From Apostichopus californicus (Eukaryota; Echinodermata; Holothuroidea; Aspidochirotida; Stichopodidae), in the NCBI GenBank assembly GCA_020650975.1, contig JAIPMN010183703.1, positions 1 through 20,889 on the forward strand: a stretch of DNA of 20,889 bases, read 5' to 3'. The position numbers were made by a program, and so were the translations under genes. Position 1 is the stretch's first letter; each line of letters opens with the position of its first letter. The notes below the pieces were generated by a model, which was not told the origin of the DNA, searched no databases, and was given only the letters and a program-made list of their open reading frames with translations. Positions 1-10,503 of the stretch are shown here, one piece after another.

Positions 1-29
1 ATAAGCTAAACGCTACACTTATCAAAATT

Positions 30-333
30 TGCGTTTACACTACGAGTACACGCAAGGCGTGGAACATGGCTCTATGTTTAAACGCAATCAATGATTAAAC
101 GAACAAAAGTACAATATTAGCATTTCACCTGTACTGTATAGGGTACATGCATTCGTGACAGTGCTTGGTTCATAGAAATGTGTTGGCAACTGCACATGGT
201 TTTGGAATTACCCATTTGTTGACATTAAGAAATGCTTTCTGATTTTTCTTATGACATTTATTTAATTATTGCATTTAATTGCAAGTAGTAATTTACTACA
301 CTCAAAAACGTCTTTGCGAGTACACTACGAGTA
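30..333. repeat. Short direct repeat near the window start
   Basis: TTTGCGTTTACACTACGAGTA (about 30-50) and TTTGCGAGTACACTACGAGTA (about 313-333) match at 19 of 21 positions. Nothing else in 1-400 is recognisable. Confidence 0.4.
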
Positions 334-466
334 ATAGCTACTCTCTTAAAACATCATCGAATATACAAATTACAATGTTTTTACAGATTTTTACGTGCAA
401 TCTGAGAAATTGCAGGCTTGAAACCCATATTTTAGGGCTAGGTATTCGCAGCATAAAACACTCGGG

Positions 467-611
467 AAGTGCCGTTTCCGGCCATCTGGGGGTTTGAAAA
501 ACCCAAAATTTTCTTGTACGCTCCGCGCCAACCGATGGTGGCGCTCCGCTTAGATAGTCTCCACACATTAGCCCCCCCCCCCCCAATAATTTTTCCGTTC
601 CGCCGCGCCTG
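467..611. mobile_element. Remnant related to the 19719 hAT-type MITE
   Basis: The stretch GGGAAGTGCC...CTTGTACGC...CGCGCCAACC.ATGGTGGCGCT...AGATAGT aligns with the middle of the 19719 element in the same orientation. It ends in the same terminal heptamer, GCGCCTG, at 605-611. A C13 run (572-584) lies inside. I cannot find the matching left terminus, so it is truncated or belongs to a sister subfamily with a different end (CGGAAC just inside). Confidence 0.6.
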
Positions 612-699
612 AGTATGACAAGCCGTTTTTAACATTTACCATCAAATTCTACTAAAGTGTAATATATTCTACATAATTCGAATTGAATTAGACTTATTT

Positions 700-818
700 G
701 TGAAATAGAATTCCACTTAAGTAAGCTTATTTGAATGAATTGAATTCTTCTTAAGTGAAGTTGCATGTTAATCAAGTAAACATATATTTTACTTCATTTA
801 GGTGGAATTGAATTTCAC
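700..818. repeat. AT-rich fold-back
   Basis: Arms at 700-725 (GTGAAATAGAATTCCACTTA...) and 791-818 (...GGTGGAATTGAATTTCAC) are imperfect inverted repeats about 65 bases apart. The loop contains a further inverted pair of CACTTAAG/CTTAAGTG. No flanking duplication was found. Confidence 0.5.
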
Positions 819-1149
819 AGTAATATTAGGGGTAAATGTTAAAACGGCTCGCCATAGTTATGTGTACTTTATACTCGCTGCGGTGTGGTCAATATTAACA
901 CATGGGGGGTGGGATCACTGGTGTATTGTCTTCGAGTTAGACTTCACGTTAGTCTCATTTTCATGTTTTAAACTTCCAGAAATCTGTAACGTTCTAAATT
1001 ACAGATTGGAACGTTCGAGCCAGACATGCTGTTATTGTTGTCATTGTTAAGGAACAAGGTAATGTTTTATTTCTAACGTCAGAGCCGTAATGTAGGACCG
1101 TTCCAGCTCAATGATTGAGTTCGTGGACTGAACAGTGATTCAACCTAGT

Positions 1150-2200
1150 TGAATTGGCCTTGGCCATCGATGGTATTTCACTGATCTATATAAGGACTGG
1201 GTCGAGCATCTATTGCTTCAAAATTTAGCATGCAAACGGTAGGTAGGCCTAGTACTACTAGTAACTTATTTAATCTTACCCTTAATGAGGAATGGTGGCA
1301 CTAAATCGTTCCAGATTAATTGTGGCTCAAATTACAAAATGTGCTGGTAAGTGTTGCTAAGAATGTTTCGGGTACTTCGTCTAAAATCAATCTGATCTGA
1401 TGGAGCCCCCAGCTGCAGAGGTAACAAATAATGAACTACGGTCAATACGCAAAAGTGTGTTGCATTTATGTGGTGTGGCTTGGCAAACTGCAATGGTATA
1501 GGTTTATATGTGTAGCCTATTAGTATTAGTTTTGGCTGTCAGGTGCAAGGAGATCTCATCTATAGGTATAGAATTGTACAAACTTTTGGGGAGACTCCAA
1601 CACACGGTTCCCCTATACCTTGTTGGGTAGTAGTATACTAGTTAGAAGTATTTTTTTAGCTTTTAATTGCCTGGTTATTGCATATAGGTATTGAATAAAA
1701 AAAAATTCTTTGGAGACCACATCCCCAGCTCCCACCGTTGGTAAATTAATGCCTTCTGTGCTTTGACTGTTAAATTCCCTTTCAAAGCCTCTGGAAGAAA
1801 TTGCCTCATGGCACAGGTTTGAGAAGGTTTGTACGCCTATGGTCACAGTCCCCCACACATACCAAGACAAATCCACGACCTTGCTGACGAGTGAAAAGTG
1901 CTTGGAGGAATAGATTCATTAACTGCGATGTTTCATCTTCTCTGCTTTTCACCGTCCTGCTCTAATTTGCATTTCTTACACGTTTTGCATCCAAATGCAT
2001 AACACTGAGTCTCGTTCCACAATACACAGATTTAGCATCATGAGCGTTGTCCCAACAATATGGTGCCGATCAAAATACCCAGGCTTCGATCAGTCCTCAT
2101 GTGAAAAACAAGTTACTTTGCTTGATCCAGTCCTTATGTAGAGATCAGTGAGGGTAAATACATGCGCCAATGGCCTTTGCACATTGACCAAGAATTCCGC
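1150..2200. repeat. Diverged inverted repeats with TATA-like sequence
   Basis: CTGATCTATATAAGGACTGG (1181-1200) is matched on the opposite strand by CTGATCTCTACATAAGGACTGG (2127-2148). Both are followed by RTCRAGCA, and both have GGCC..TGG a little further out. A shorter third copy, ATGAGGACTGATCGAAGC, lies on the minus strand near 2083-2100. The roughly 900 bases between the arms have no recognisable gene. This may be a degraded element. Confidence 0.4.
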
Positions 2201-2513
2201 CGGGCTGTTAGGCTAGCAGTAGCAGTAGTGCCAAAGGCTACTCTCTGATACTTTAAATTGGCAAGATTGGCGAACTTCTGGATATATGACGCTCTCACGC
2301 TCTCCAAGTACAAATAATTTGTGTAATTTAGCTGATGAACTAGTTATAGTCTAAGTGTGTGCAATTGGAACAACCCCTCCTGAGGGACATAGACACTCCC
2401 CATAAGGTGCAACCAGAAACTTTACAAGTTAACCTGCAAGTCCACATTTATACACCTGGGTGAAGAGAGGTATTAATCTGGTTAGTACTTGAACCTGCAA
2501 ATGACCTTAGATC

Positions 2514-2880
2514 ACAAGAACTTTGAAGACTTGCCCCAAACTGCGTGCCCCGCTCTAAAAAAATAACTGTCCGTTGCTTGCAAGTGTAGTTTTTCTCTTG
2601 TCGCTACAAAATGCAGACAGTAATGAAATGTGATACCTTGTTATCTTTAGCTGGACCTGAGATGTCCATCATTGTATCGTTTGTACACTATGCTGTGGGT
2701 ATTGACCGCAGCTGTATGTACTGACTGTACACTAGTGTCAAATTACCGACGGTAGCAAGCTGTGTGTGTATTTTCTCGGATCGATGGTGGTGTCTAACAC
2801 TTCTGTTACACCTCATTCGAAACTAGGTCAAATTACCGGCATTAGACGTTTCTTTTTGCGCGAGTCTTCACACCCTTTAA
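2514..2880 (+). mobile_element. Kolobok/T2-like MITE, copy 1
   Basis: This 367-bp copy matches those at 10135 and 17887 over nearly its full length. Its 3' end is intact: CGAGTCTTCACACCCTTTAA, with the TTAA target site at 2877-2880. The 5' terminal inverted repeat is eroded but still shows TTGAAGACTTGCCCC. No coding capacity is seen. It is non-autonomous and older than its siblings, judging by the degraded end. Confidence 0.8.
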
Positions 2881-3375
2881 CCCGCTTGACCACCATGCTC
2901 TCTACACTGCAACGTGTTTGTTAACTTATTCAAGATTAGTCGAGAGGGGGCTACAGCGCTTACATAGGTCAAATGTCTAAATGGTAACACTAAAATTTCT
3001 CGTTAGTCAAAATAGTTTCTGTATATTGCAGTATGCAGGAATGCAATAACTGGTGGAGGTCCAGGGTAAGACGACCCCAGGAGCCTCGCAATTTTCGAGC
3101 TTTTGGAAGCAGCCAAACTATTTGAATATCATGTTCCGAGCACTATTTCATGAATGTTCAAATATTTTGCAATAATCTATGACTGTTAGTATAAGTCTAC
3201 AGTATAAAGAACAGAAATGTAAGGGGAAAAACCCATCTAATCAAAAAAATAGGCCAAGGTGATTGATAATATGTACCAGAGTTAACACATAGCCTATACC
3301 TACCCGTACAAAGTTAGAAGTAATTGCATGTTATTTCAATATTCTTGGGACCATTTGGGCCCACATTTTCTTTGC

Positions 3376-3816
3376 ATTGCGATAACTCCGCAACCTTAAG
3401 TTGTATTGTAGCCAGACTTGATATGCTTTTGTCGGTTAATACCCTGGTCCATGTAGGTCATATGGGCCTCCAAAAATTCCTCGCCTGTTTTTGTGCAGGG
3501 TGGGCCCAAATTTATTTCCACTTCCAGGTGCATTTTGGGACACATTCTTTGGGTCCAAATACATGGGACCAAATATTTTTGGGACCATATGGGCCCACAT
3601 TTTTGTTGGGGGGTTCAATTTTTGTGGGACAAATATATTTTTTAGCTGTAGACATTGTTTGGGCCAAATATTTTTGTGACCATTTTGAACCATCAGGGCC
3701 AACCTTCTTTCAGGGACAGGATATCATTTTCAAAATTGCAATAACTCCACAACCTTAAATGAGATTGTGTCCAAGCTTGGAACGCAGTTCTTGGTTAATA
3801 GCTTGTACATATGGGC
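3376..3816. repeat. Diverged direct repeats flanking a degenerate GGGCCC repeat block
   Basis: Two copies of about 85-90 bp (3376-3467 and 3735-3816) share ATTGC.ATAACTCC.CAACCTTAA, then GGTTAATA and CATATGGGC. Between and before them the phrase GGGACCATATGGGCCCACAT recurs (3347, 3581, and weakly near 3676). Reading frames across the block, such as the one at 3324-3758, show repeated GP.GPTF strings that only mirror the DNA repeat. I read it as an old repetitive element of unknown class. Confidence 0.6.
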
Positions 3817-4072
3817 ATAAAGGTTATGATACTAGGGGATGACATACAACACTGTCATTATTCCACTAAGCAAGGTAGCATAAGTGCCCATTTCACTCTT
3901 GTTTGGTTGGCATCTAATTAACCAGATACTGCACACAGCTGCTTGTCAGGTGCTGGTAGGAGAGAGTAATGATGACTACACAGCCAGCTTAAATATTACA
4001 AATTATACCTGCATCAATCATTATATTTGTATTTATTTATTTATTTAATTAATTAATATATTTATGATATTT

Positions 4073-4088
4073 TATTTGTCTCCTCCAG
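4073..4088 (+). promoter_or_regulatory. HYKK: Predicted 3' splice site 10 bases before the HYKK start codon
   Basis: The pyrimidine-rich TTTGTCTCCTCCAG ends at 4088, and ATG begins at 4099. The likely reading is an intron in the 5' UTR, with an upstream non-coding exon somewhere in 1-4000. A tract of ATTT/TTAA simple repeats (about 4029-4056) lies in the presumed branch-point region. The alternative is a promoter immediately upstream with no 5' intron. Transcript data would decide. Confidence 0.55.
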
Positions 4089-4098
4089 ATCACTTGCT

Positions 4099-4468
4099 AT
4101 GGATTTACAGGCTTTACTGAGAGGGAAACCATTCCTATCGAACGAGCAGGTTATTCAACTTGTTGAAGAAAAGTTTAACATCGAAGTGAAACTACTGAAA
4201 CCATTGGATGGTTATGACAACCAAAACTTTCTAGTCGAAGGGTCTCCCATCAACGACGGAAACGACCGCCCTGGGAGGGTGACGAGGCGTTACTCGCTGA
4301 AAATCACTAATTCCAAACTCTCGGAGGACTTTGAATGTCTAAAAGATGCTACCTACATGATGCAATACCTGCGTGGAGAAGGCTTCTCATGTCCCCAACC
4401 GCTATCAAGCAAAGATGCTAACATATATGAGCTTGTGAAATGCAAGAATTTAGCATTGCACGGATCAG
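4099..4468 (+). CDS. HYKK: HYKK coding exon 1 (N-lobe)
   Basis: This exon encodes residues 1-123 plus the first base of codon 124. It covers the N-terminal helix (LSNEQVIQLVEEKF), the YDNQNF strand-turn and the YSLKITN strand with the nucleotide-phosphate lysine K68. Its donor is CAG|GTAAGT. The split Gly codon (G + GT) fixes the partner acceptor at 6398, because the competing AG at 6377-6378 would shift the frame. Confidence 0.94.
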
Positions 4469-7400
4469 GTAAGTGTCTGTTCCGTTGATTAAGCCTATAT
4501 AATTCACAGCAGGGAGCTTAAAAATGGATGCAAAGTTTGGTCGTAGGACGGAGGAGTAGGTGAATTAGAAGGAAAGGGAGGGGGGCGGGGAAGAGGTGTG
4601 GGGAGGTGGGAGAGAGTGGATGGCTGGACTAAAAGAAAAGTGTTGACCAAAGTTTCAAATTAACCATGTGAGAAAAGCATACAATGTAACAGAACTGAAA
4701 TTTAAACTTGTTTTTGGAATGATTCATTGTAAAGATACATGGTAGGTGCAGATCCAGGATTTTCAAAAGGAGGGGTATGTTGTGGTCATAGGCGTAGGAG
4801 GCAGGGGGGGGCTGCAGCCCCCCAACCAAAAAATTTTTGGTGAAAATTCGGGCAATATGATGAGAATTTTTCGGGCACCTACTGAAAGAAAACTCATCTG
4901 CAATGTGATTTTCAATGGTTAAACTGATATTATTATGATCATGATTATTGTAACGACTTCCCCAATAATTCTAACCAATATGGAAGGGTAATAACACGGC
5001 AAATGATTGTATGTTTTTGGCTTGGATGTCATAACCGATCGATGCCTATATGATATGCACATTTACATGTTGAGCGCGCGCGGAGCGCGGGAAAAATTTT
5101 GATTATAGTTTTCAGGCAAGTCGTTACAGCCCCCCAAATCAAATTGGGCTCCTACGCCTATGGCTGTGGTCCTGGGGTTGTTTAAGCTGATGTTGGGGGG
5201 TCTTGGGTCCCCCCCATAAGAACAGGTAAAATTTCAGATGTGAAGTGGTACATTCTGAGGCAAATTTAGGCTATAAATTAGGTTAATAAAACTCTCCAAC
5301 CACAGCGGATATTAATGGAAGGCACAGTCATATCAAACCTATCTGGTGAAGAACAAAACTTGAAAAGTTGCAGGTCATAAAAGTACCATGACTGGGAGTG
5401 TATAAAACACTGTACGGTATACTGGGAGTGCATAAAATATATTGTTTGAAATTATTGAACCTTGGGATCATAGTTTGGAACATATTTTGGAAGTTTCAAG
5501 TCAAATTACCGGTTTTTACTGAGCACCTAAACGTGCGTTTTCTACAAGCATATATTTTTTTTTATGTTTGGCAAAGCTGCGCGAGTGGAACCATCAACTA
5601 GTGCATAACCCGGATGTGCCAGTATCCAAACATAAGTTCATCAGATGTGTATTGCAACTTGTTGACACTTTCACAAAACGTGTGCAAACTTCAATTCAGA
5701 GATTTGGTAAACAGCAGTATGTGCGTGGCACATTAGGACAAATTTGACATTCCCTCCCCTGTTTAAATGCAGCTTCAGAGCCCCATGTTAGGTCTACATG
5801 CGACGTTGTCCTGATTTTTTAGTATAGATTGTTTGGGTGGGGTAAAAAAAATGGGGGGTGGGTCTTTCTGACCCCACCTTGGATCCTCAACTGCATGGCA
5901 TATTGGTCGATTCAGGATTTATCATTTGAAGTAAAAATTAGGGGATAGTTTATCCAGGATTGGGATTGCAAAAAGCTATTCAAAATTGTCAAATGGCTAC
6001 ACAAGCCCAAAGACATATAGCAGGTTTTTGTTTCCAAAGAACCACATGTAATATTTCATAACCTAGGTCAAAATTCAGAGTCTTGGAAACTGCTACACAA
6101 AATTTGAACACTAAATTATGCCCTGAACAGTACTGTTTTTTAATTGGATAACTTTGACCCCTCCCATTTTCAGACCTTTAAATTTTGGCCCCTCCCATTT
6201 GACCACTCCCATTCCGGACAACTAAATATGCTACTGAACACTTGATGTGTATGCAAATTGTTACCATGTTATATGAGGAATGAATAATTTGTAACTTGCA
6301 TGTTGTGAACAAAACATATTTAAATGGAACGGTATATATACTAAAACTGAACTTGGGATCTCTGCATGTCCTTTTAAGGTATTTCTATCGTTCTAAAGGT
6401 GACGACCTCCCTGTGAACCGCAGGTCGGAAGACACATTCATGGTCAGATTGTTGACATTTCTTCCTGGGAAGACTTTGAATGAGTTAACCGTTGTCCCAG
6501 ATAATATCTTTGAAGAAATGGGGGAGAACCTTGCCCGCGTGCATACAGCCTTTCAGGTACAGTTTATCCATTGAAGGTGTGTCTTCACAAAAGTCGGTCA
6601 CAAATTTATAAGAATTTCAAAATATGTCATCAGAGAACGTTCTCGAAAAGAAAGTCATGATACGGCTATTGACCTCCCGGGTTGGGTATTTCATTTTTTG
6701 CTGAAAAAATAATAAATTCACAATTATGCTAATACTGCACAATGTGGCTCATATACCTGTAACAGCAGGTGACCATACGCTCGCCAAAATGTTATTGTGT
6801 CTAGGGACCCTATAGTTTTTGCGGAGGTCACATGTCTTTTCTGTTTTGAGGGTCAACATAGTTTAATTTGTAATATCATTCTGCTTGTAACTTCAAAGGT
6901 AAAACTTGCATGAAACTGATTAATTGAGTTAACTGATAAATCATTAATGTATGGAAGTGTAAAAAACCTATTGCTTATGTTACAGTTTGCTTATGTTAAG
7001 TTTAAAAGTCTAATCCAAGTGGCATTATTGATATATCTAGAAGTTTTGCTTACTACTTTTTAGTTGAGAATGTTCAATGACTGAAGATATTGTGCCCAGC
7101 TTTCACTTTTTGGTAAAGAATCACCGTTTTAAGTCAGAATATTGACTAGGCAGTTTTTGTTTTCTGCATGAGAGAATTTGGAATGTACAAATAAGCCAAT
7201 CATCACTAAAAGTAGATAAAATCTAGAGATTGTGAGACTGAAAAAGGTTGGCCAGCTCATCCTCCTTGGCTTTGGACAAATTTCGATTTGATTATTAAAC
7301 TTACAGAATAATTTTTCAAAAAATAACTTTATTAGCATTTGGTTTATTTTTGCCTTTCCTTGTAGTTAATTTGCATCTGAATTGTAAGTGACAAAGAAAT

Positions 7401-8974
7401 AAATTGAATTCTGCCACCAGAGGATACCTTCACTTTAAATCGATTTACCGTTTATGGGCAATGTAAGAAGAGACACTGAAGAAAATAAAAGAAAAAGCCA
7501 GTTCTTACATTGATGTATTTAATTAGTTCCTGAAAGGACTCCTTTTCCCAGGAAATGGCTTAATTCTCCCTTACCATCTCCTGGTTCTGGTTCACAATAG
7601 TTTACCCTTCTCCAAGTTGGGAATGGTCCACAATTTTTTTATATTTTTTTAGAGCATTTAAATTTCAAGAAATTGATCTCCCAAGGATTTTTTTTTTTAT
7701 ATCTGTTTGTTGCAATATTTTAGAGCATGAAGCTAGACCACAAGCCTATGATGGAGTTTGGTGATCGGTTCATCTGGTCGTTGAATAATGTGCACTCATT
7801 GAAAAGCTTTCTTCACGTTGTGGAAGATGCCGGGCAGAAACAGATGATCAAAGAAGTGCTAGACGATTTCCAGACCAAAGTTCTCCAAAGAAGAAAAGAT
7901 CTACCTCAAGGTATGAGCCGAAGAGGTTACTCACTTTTAAAATAAAATTTTCACTATGAACGATTGAGTTAGGTTTTCAGAAAGGTTGTTAAATGAAGAC
8001 AATTCAGTGTAATTATGGCTATTGAGTCTATGGTACTTACTGATGCAACCAACAATGAGTAAGTATTTCTTAGGGGGCAGGGGGAAGGAGTGGGGGAGGG
8101 GAGGGGGATCTTTGAAGTATTTGCCACTAAAGCTCTATCATTAGTGGTAGAGAATTAAGTACTATAATGTCTCATAGAGTTAATACAAAGTTTTAAAAAA
8201 TATATGGACCCTCCTGAGGGTACTTTTTTAGGGTCATACCCCTCTTATCTCCAGTGGGTGTTGCTGGCCTTTCAATCTAGGGGGGGCACAGCACTTAATT
8301 AGGGGGGCACAATGTTTATCGGTGAATGCCATCCTGGGGGAGGGTCTAAGGGGAGGGAGTGTCCCCCTCCCCTTTGAGAAATTTGGATTACCGTAATTAA
8401 AATGCAATCTGGTGCTATATTTTGCAACTTGAAGTAACTTTATGGTCAAGAATGTTCGGGCTTAGTCTGTACGAGATATTTATGTTTTCAACGTTTCTCT
8501 AGTCAAACAGCTTTTCTCTGTCATTGTTGAATCTTCGCAGGTTTCATCCACGGAGATTATAACGATGTGAACATACTAGTCGACCAGACAGCAGCAGACA
8601 TTGGCGGCGAGGTTCACATGTCGGGGTTCATCGATTTTGACGACGCTTACTACGGCTGTACGGTATTCGATATCGGCATTGCCGTCATGTACGCCCTGCA
8701 GTCCAAGACAGCGTCCAGAGACCGTGCCGTGGCGTTGTTCTTAAAGGGTTACGGTAGAGTCCGCCGATTAAACCAACTGGAAAAGTCCTGTCTATATTAC
8801 TGCACCGCTGCGAGATTCGCTCAGTCGTTGGTGTTCGGTCTGGTCAATTATGCTAGCAGTAAAGATGAATACGTACTGGGCACTCAGGTCAGGGGTTGGG
8901 AAGCACTCCAGGAAATGTGGGATAGAGGTCAAACGGTCACCTATCAGAAATGGGAATTTTTGGGAGAACCTTGA
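4099..8974 (+). CDS. HYKK: Hydroxylysine kinase (AGPHD1), complete, four coding exons
   Basis: Spliced coding exons 4099-4468, 6399-6556, 7724-7910 and 8541-8974 give 1149 nt, which is 382 residues plus TGA; the human protein is about 373. Family knowledge: HYKK is a cytosolic kinase that phosphorylates free 5-hydroxylysine with GTP, in breakdown of collagen-derived hydroxylysine. Seen here: an N-lobe with YDNQNF (39-44) and the phosphate-binding lysine in YSLKITN (65-71, K68), the VRLLTFLPG hinge (139-147), FIWSLNN (192-198), the catalytic loop HGDYNDVN (242-249, base D244, metal ligand N249) and the metal-binding IDFDDAYYG (269-277, D270). All are collinear with vertebrate HYKK. Intron phases are 1, 0 and 1, every intron is GT-AG, and no key residue is missing. 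The start ATG has G at -3 and G at +4. No convincing AATAAA follows; ATTAAA occurs at 8986-8991 and 9512-9517. Other APH-fold kinases are possible but less likely. Confidence 0.95.
4551..4620 (+). repeat. Purine-rich G tract near the 5' end of HYKK intron 1
   Basis: About 70 bases are almost all purine. The runs G3, G6, G4 and G4 at 4576-4603 with loops of 1, 1 and 9 bases fit a G-quadruplex. G runs near a donor can act as intronic splicing enhancers; that role here is inference. Confidence 0.45.
4787..5162. mobile_element. hAT-type MITE in HYKK intron 1
   Basis: A 376-bp element has near-perfect terminal inverted repeats: CATAGGCGTAGGAG at the left and CTCCTACGCCTATG at the right. It is flanked by 8-bp direct repeats GTTGTGGT (4779-4786) and GCTGTGGT (5163-5170), matching at 7 of 8 positions. 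An 8-bp duplication is typical of hAT transposons. Just inside the left end is a perfect palindrome of G and C runs centred on CTGCAG (4806-4823). No transposase reading frame is present, so it is non-autonomous. Confidence 0.85.
6399..6556 (+). CDS. HYKK: HYKK coding exon 2 (hinge)
   Basis: The acceptor is TTCTAAAG| and the donor is TTTCAG|GTACAG. The exon carries the MVRLLTFLPG hinge segment, which matches the vertebrate LVRLLTYLPG stretch, and the following helix ending HTAFQ. It ends in phase 0. Confidence 0.92.
7724..7910 (+). CDS. HYKK: HYKK coding exon 3 (helical C-lobe start)
   Basis: A T-rich tract and ATTTTAG| form the acceptor, and CTCAAG|GTATGA the donor. The exon starts in phase 0 at AGC-ATG-AAG and encodes the segment with DRFIWSLNNVHSL, aligned with human ENFIWNLKNVPLL. 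It ends one base into a Gly codon completed by the next exon, just before the HGD loop. Confidence 0.92.
8073..8107 (+). repeat. G-quadruplex-prone tract in HYKK intron 3
   Basis: There are five G runs (G5, G5, G5, G4, G5) separated by CA, AAGGAGT, A and A. On RNA or the + DNA strand this is a strong quadruplex pattern. It lies about 160 bases downstream of the 7910 donor. Confidence 0.5.
8326..8400. repeat. Repeat related to the 12600 G/C hairpin, HYKK intron 3
   Basis: GCCATCCTGGGGGAGGG, CTAAGGGGAGGG and CCCCCTCCCCTTT recur in the same order and spacing as in 12598-12650. Downstream similarity (GAAATTTGGATTACC against GAATTTTTTTGGAATCC) suggests a common repeat family. Its ends are not resolved. 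Confidence 0.55.
8541..8974 (+). CDS. HYKK: HYKK terminal coding exon (catalytic loop)
   Basis: The acceptor CTTCGCAG| is followed by GFIHGDYNDVNIL, with the Brenner-type HGDxxDxN catalytic loop, then by IDFDDAYYG, the metal-binding motif. The rest is the helical C-lobe that ends with the stop at 8972-8974. Base composition is clearly more GC-rich than the flanking intron and 3' region, as expected for real coding sequence. Confidence 0.95.
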
Positions 8975-10134
8975 AAAGTTTAAAAATTAAAAATTCTTGC
9001 ATAAATTTGGGAGGTTCTGGGTGGGAGAAAAATTTCCTAGCATGTGACCCTATCCATATGTGTGCAGTGTTCGTAAACAGGGTTGCAGGAACGTTCAGTA
9101 TTAATCTATAAATCATATTTTAATTTAATGCAGAAACCATCTATAGCACAGAAAATAGAGTGGCCACATAGGCTGTGGTTCTTCAATCTACCTCACTATA
9201 AGATAACTGAATGTTTTGTAACAAATGAAAATTTATATTATATAATTGTTTTTGTCACTTTTTCTCTAATTAAGGATAATATTAGGCATAAAAAATGTTC
9301 ATTTTTAAATAGACTTAATTTCTGAACTGCTCCTTTAAGGCTACACTAATGATGACGTCAGCTCATCTGTGCATGACTTAATCTTAATCCTTAATCTCTT
9401 GAGTGAAACATGTTCTTTTTAAGTTCATAGACACAAAAGAACATACTTGGATCACATTCATCACCATTTGTCCTTGACAAATTACATTTTTTAAACAGGT
9501 CATTTGAGTACATTAAAAAGTCTTATGTTTCCCTATCAAATATTTGTGTTTCATCTGAGGAACCGTAATGGTTCTGTATGTTAGACTTTATGGTCCAGTC
9601 ACTTTCACTGATGAGCCTCAGATGTTTAAAGGGACATTTCTCAAAGATTTAAAAATGGTACACGAATGCAGTCTGTACTGATAGCATTGTATTTTTTTTA
9701 AATTCAAAATTAATCTTGTGTTAACGTCATCCTTTAAAAACAGACTGTGGTCAAAGAGGTTCAAACCAAAATATAATTGTTAGTGTCATTTGCTTCCTGG
9801 CTATGTATACATTTGAAAAGCAAATAACTTTATGAAATATAAAAAAAAAAAAATTAAATTCTCCCTCTGCTTTCTGCGCACGTTGAAGCAGGTCACTCAT
9901 TCATTCATTTTCTCCAATTCGCAGTTGATTGCACAAATTTGAGGCGATGAAAACATAATTCAAGGTATTTGTTATGGAAGGGTTGACGAATTATTTCAAT
10001 GGTGTAAATTGAGTATAATGGTCAGATTTGTAGCAGTGAAATGATTTGTTTAGTACAAAACTATTATCACACTTTCATCATGGAGCTTTTATTATGTCCT
10101 CACAACCAAAGGTAGTATAGTAAATTTCTGTTAC
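8975..10134. other. HYKK 3' flank and intergenic DNA
   Basis: No further coding exon is visible. The HYKK 3' UTR must begin here, but its end cannot be fixed: ATTAAA occurs at 8986-8991, 9512-9517 and 9853-9858 (the last after an A13 run), and no AATAAA was found. One TGACGTCA lies at 9353-9360. Confidence 0.5.
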
Positions 10135-10503
10135 TTAAAGGTATTGAAGACTCGAAACACAACGAAACGTCTCATGCCAGTAATTCTGACCCAGTTTTGA
10201 ATGAGGTGTGACGGAAGTGTTAGGCACCACCATCGATCCCAGAAAATACACACACAGCTTGCTACCATCGGTACTTAGACACTAGTGCACAGTCAATACA
10301 TGCAGCTACGGTCAATACCCACAACACAGTGAACATAGCAGCGATAGACATCTCAGATCTAGATAAAAGATAACAAGGTGTCACGTTTCATTACTGTCTG
10401 CATTTTGTAGCGACACAAAGAAAAACCTCACTTGCAAGCAACGGGAAGTTAACTTTTGCAGATGGCGGCACGCGGTTTGGGGGCGTGTCTTCAATGCCAT
10501 TAA
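10135..10503 (-). mobile_element. Kolobok/T2-like MITE, copy 2 (reverse orientation)
   Basis: This is a 369-bp reverse-strand copy flanked by TTAA on both sides (10135-10138 and 10500-10503). Its ends read TTAAAGGTATTGAAGACTCG and, inverted, TTAATGGCATTGAAGACACG. It shares the internal landmarks GCTACAAAATGCAGACAGTA and AGCAAGCTGTGTGTGTATTTT with the other copies. It has no open reading frame of note. Confidence 0.85.

Noticed and set aside
1613-1876. Reverse-strand open frame of 87 codons
   Set aside because: No family resemblance, no splice context, and composition like its surroundings.
6296-6398. Start of the open frame preceding HYKK exon 2
   Set aside because: The 34 codons before the acceptor at 6398 match nothing in the family, and the phase fits only if they are intronic.
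9335-9737. Additional TTAAAGG ends at 9335-9338 (inverted), 9626-9633 and 9731-9737 (inverted)
   Set aside because: The bases beyond the TTAAAGG do not pair as terminal inverted repeats, so no element could be bounded.
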